Part shown: positions 63,952 through 64,000 of the stretch, one piece after another
Layout of the letters: the number at the start of each line of letters is the position of its first letter
How positions within the stretch are numbered: position 1 is the first letter of the stretch
The notes under the pieces: model-generated
What the model saw: only the letters and a program-made list of their open reading frames with translations
Databases searched by the model: none
Told to the model about the DNA's origin: nothing
Translations under genes and position numbers: made by a program
Source: Oscheius tipulae
Taxonomy: Eukaryota > Nematoda > Chromadorea > Rhabditida > Rhabditidae
DNA length: 64,000 nucleotides
Direction: 5' to 3'
Assembly: GCA_037178975.1 (NCBI GenBank)
Contig: JASJZH010000005.1
Span: 7,068,001 to 7,132,000 of the forward strand

Positions 63952-64000
63952 GTCTACGTGTTTACACCGACCTCTAAGGTCATGAAATTTGTAGCGAATT

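Overview
This is a eukaryotic nuclear window with about 45% GC by eye. It is almost certainly from a small invertebrate, most likely a nematode. The evidence is very short introns (mostly 34-45 nt), start codons lying 0-17 nt after an intron-like ...CAG (as expected for spliced-leader acceptors), a YAP homologue with a single WW domain, a synaptobrevin of the snb-1 type, a beta-class carbonic anhydrase and a tandem family of nematode-type COMT genes. Splice acceptors are looser than the strict TTTTCAG of Caenorhabditis, and three GC-AG introns are present. An early-branching (enoplean) nematode would fit, but the sequence alone does not settle this.

Layout. 0.2-0.5 kb: synaptobrevin (-). 1.3-9.35 kb: proteasome subunit PSMD1/Rpn2 (+, 18 exons). 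One 3.1 kb intron of this gene holds a complete 5-HT2-like aminergic receptor on the opposite strand (4.2-6.7 kb). 12.1-18.9 kb: SK-type calcium-activated potassium channel (-) with two alternative 5' ends and an unusual selectivity filter. 18.9-32.7 kb: a gene-poor stretch with tRNA-like repeats, one candidate two-exon 70-aa gene and a perfect 30-bp hairpin. 32.7-36.8 kb: FNDC3-like multi-fibronectin-III membrane protein (+), convergent with beta-arrestin (37.7-39.4 kb, -). 42.3-49.2 kb: beta-carbonic anhydrase and four COMT copies, two on - and two on +, the last truncated. 49.4-54.1 kb: a tight co-directional - strand trio of malonyl-CoA synthetase-like ACSF3, mitochondrial ribosomal protein L28 and a short ribophorin II. 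54.5-57.0 kb: a coding-like but frame-broken locus with an F-box-like piece. 57.0-61.4 kb: gene-poor and pyrimidine-rich. 61.4-63.7 kb: YAP (+).

How the genes relate. The receptor, arrestin, SK channel and synaptobrevin are all neuronal or signalling genes, and the COMTs could act on amines, but there is no evidence of a joint pathway. The tightest functional groupings are physical: COMT-A with beta-CA, and ribophorin II with MRPL28 and ACSF3, each spaced by 0.2-0.35 kb with splice-acceptor-like sequence at the start codons, so they are candidate operons. Gene models were built by hand. All full models listed as CDS with exon coordinates sum to a multiple of three.
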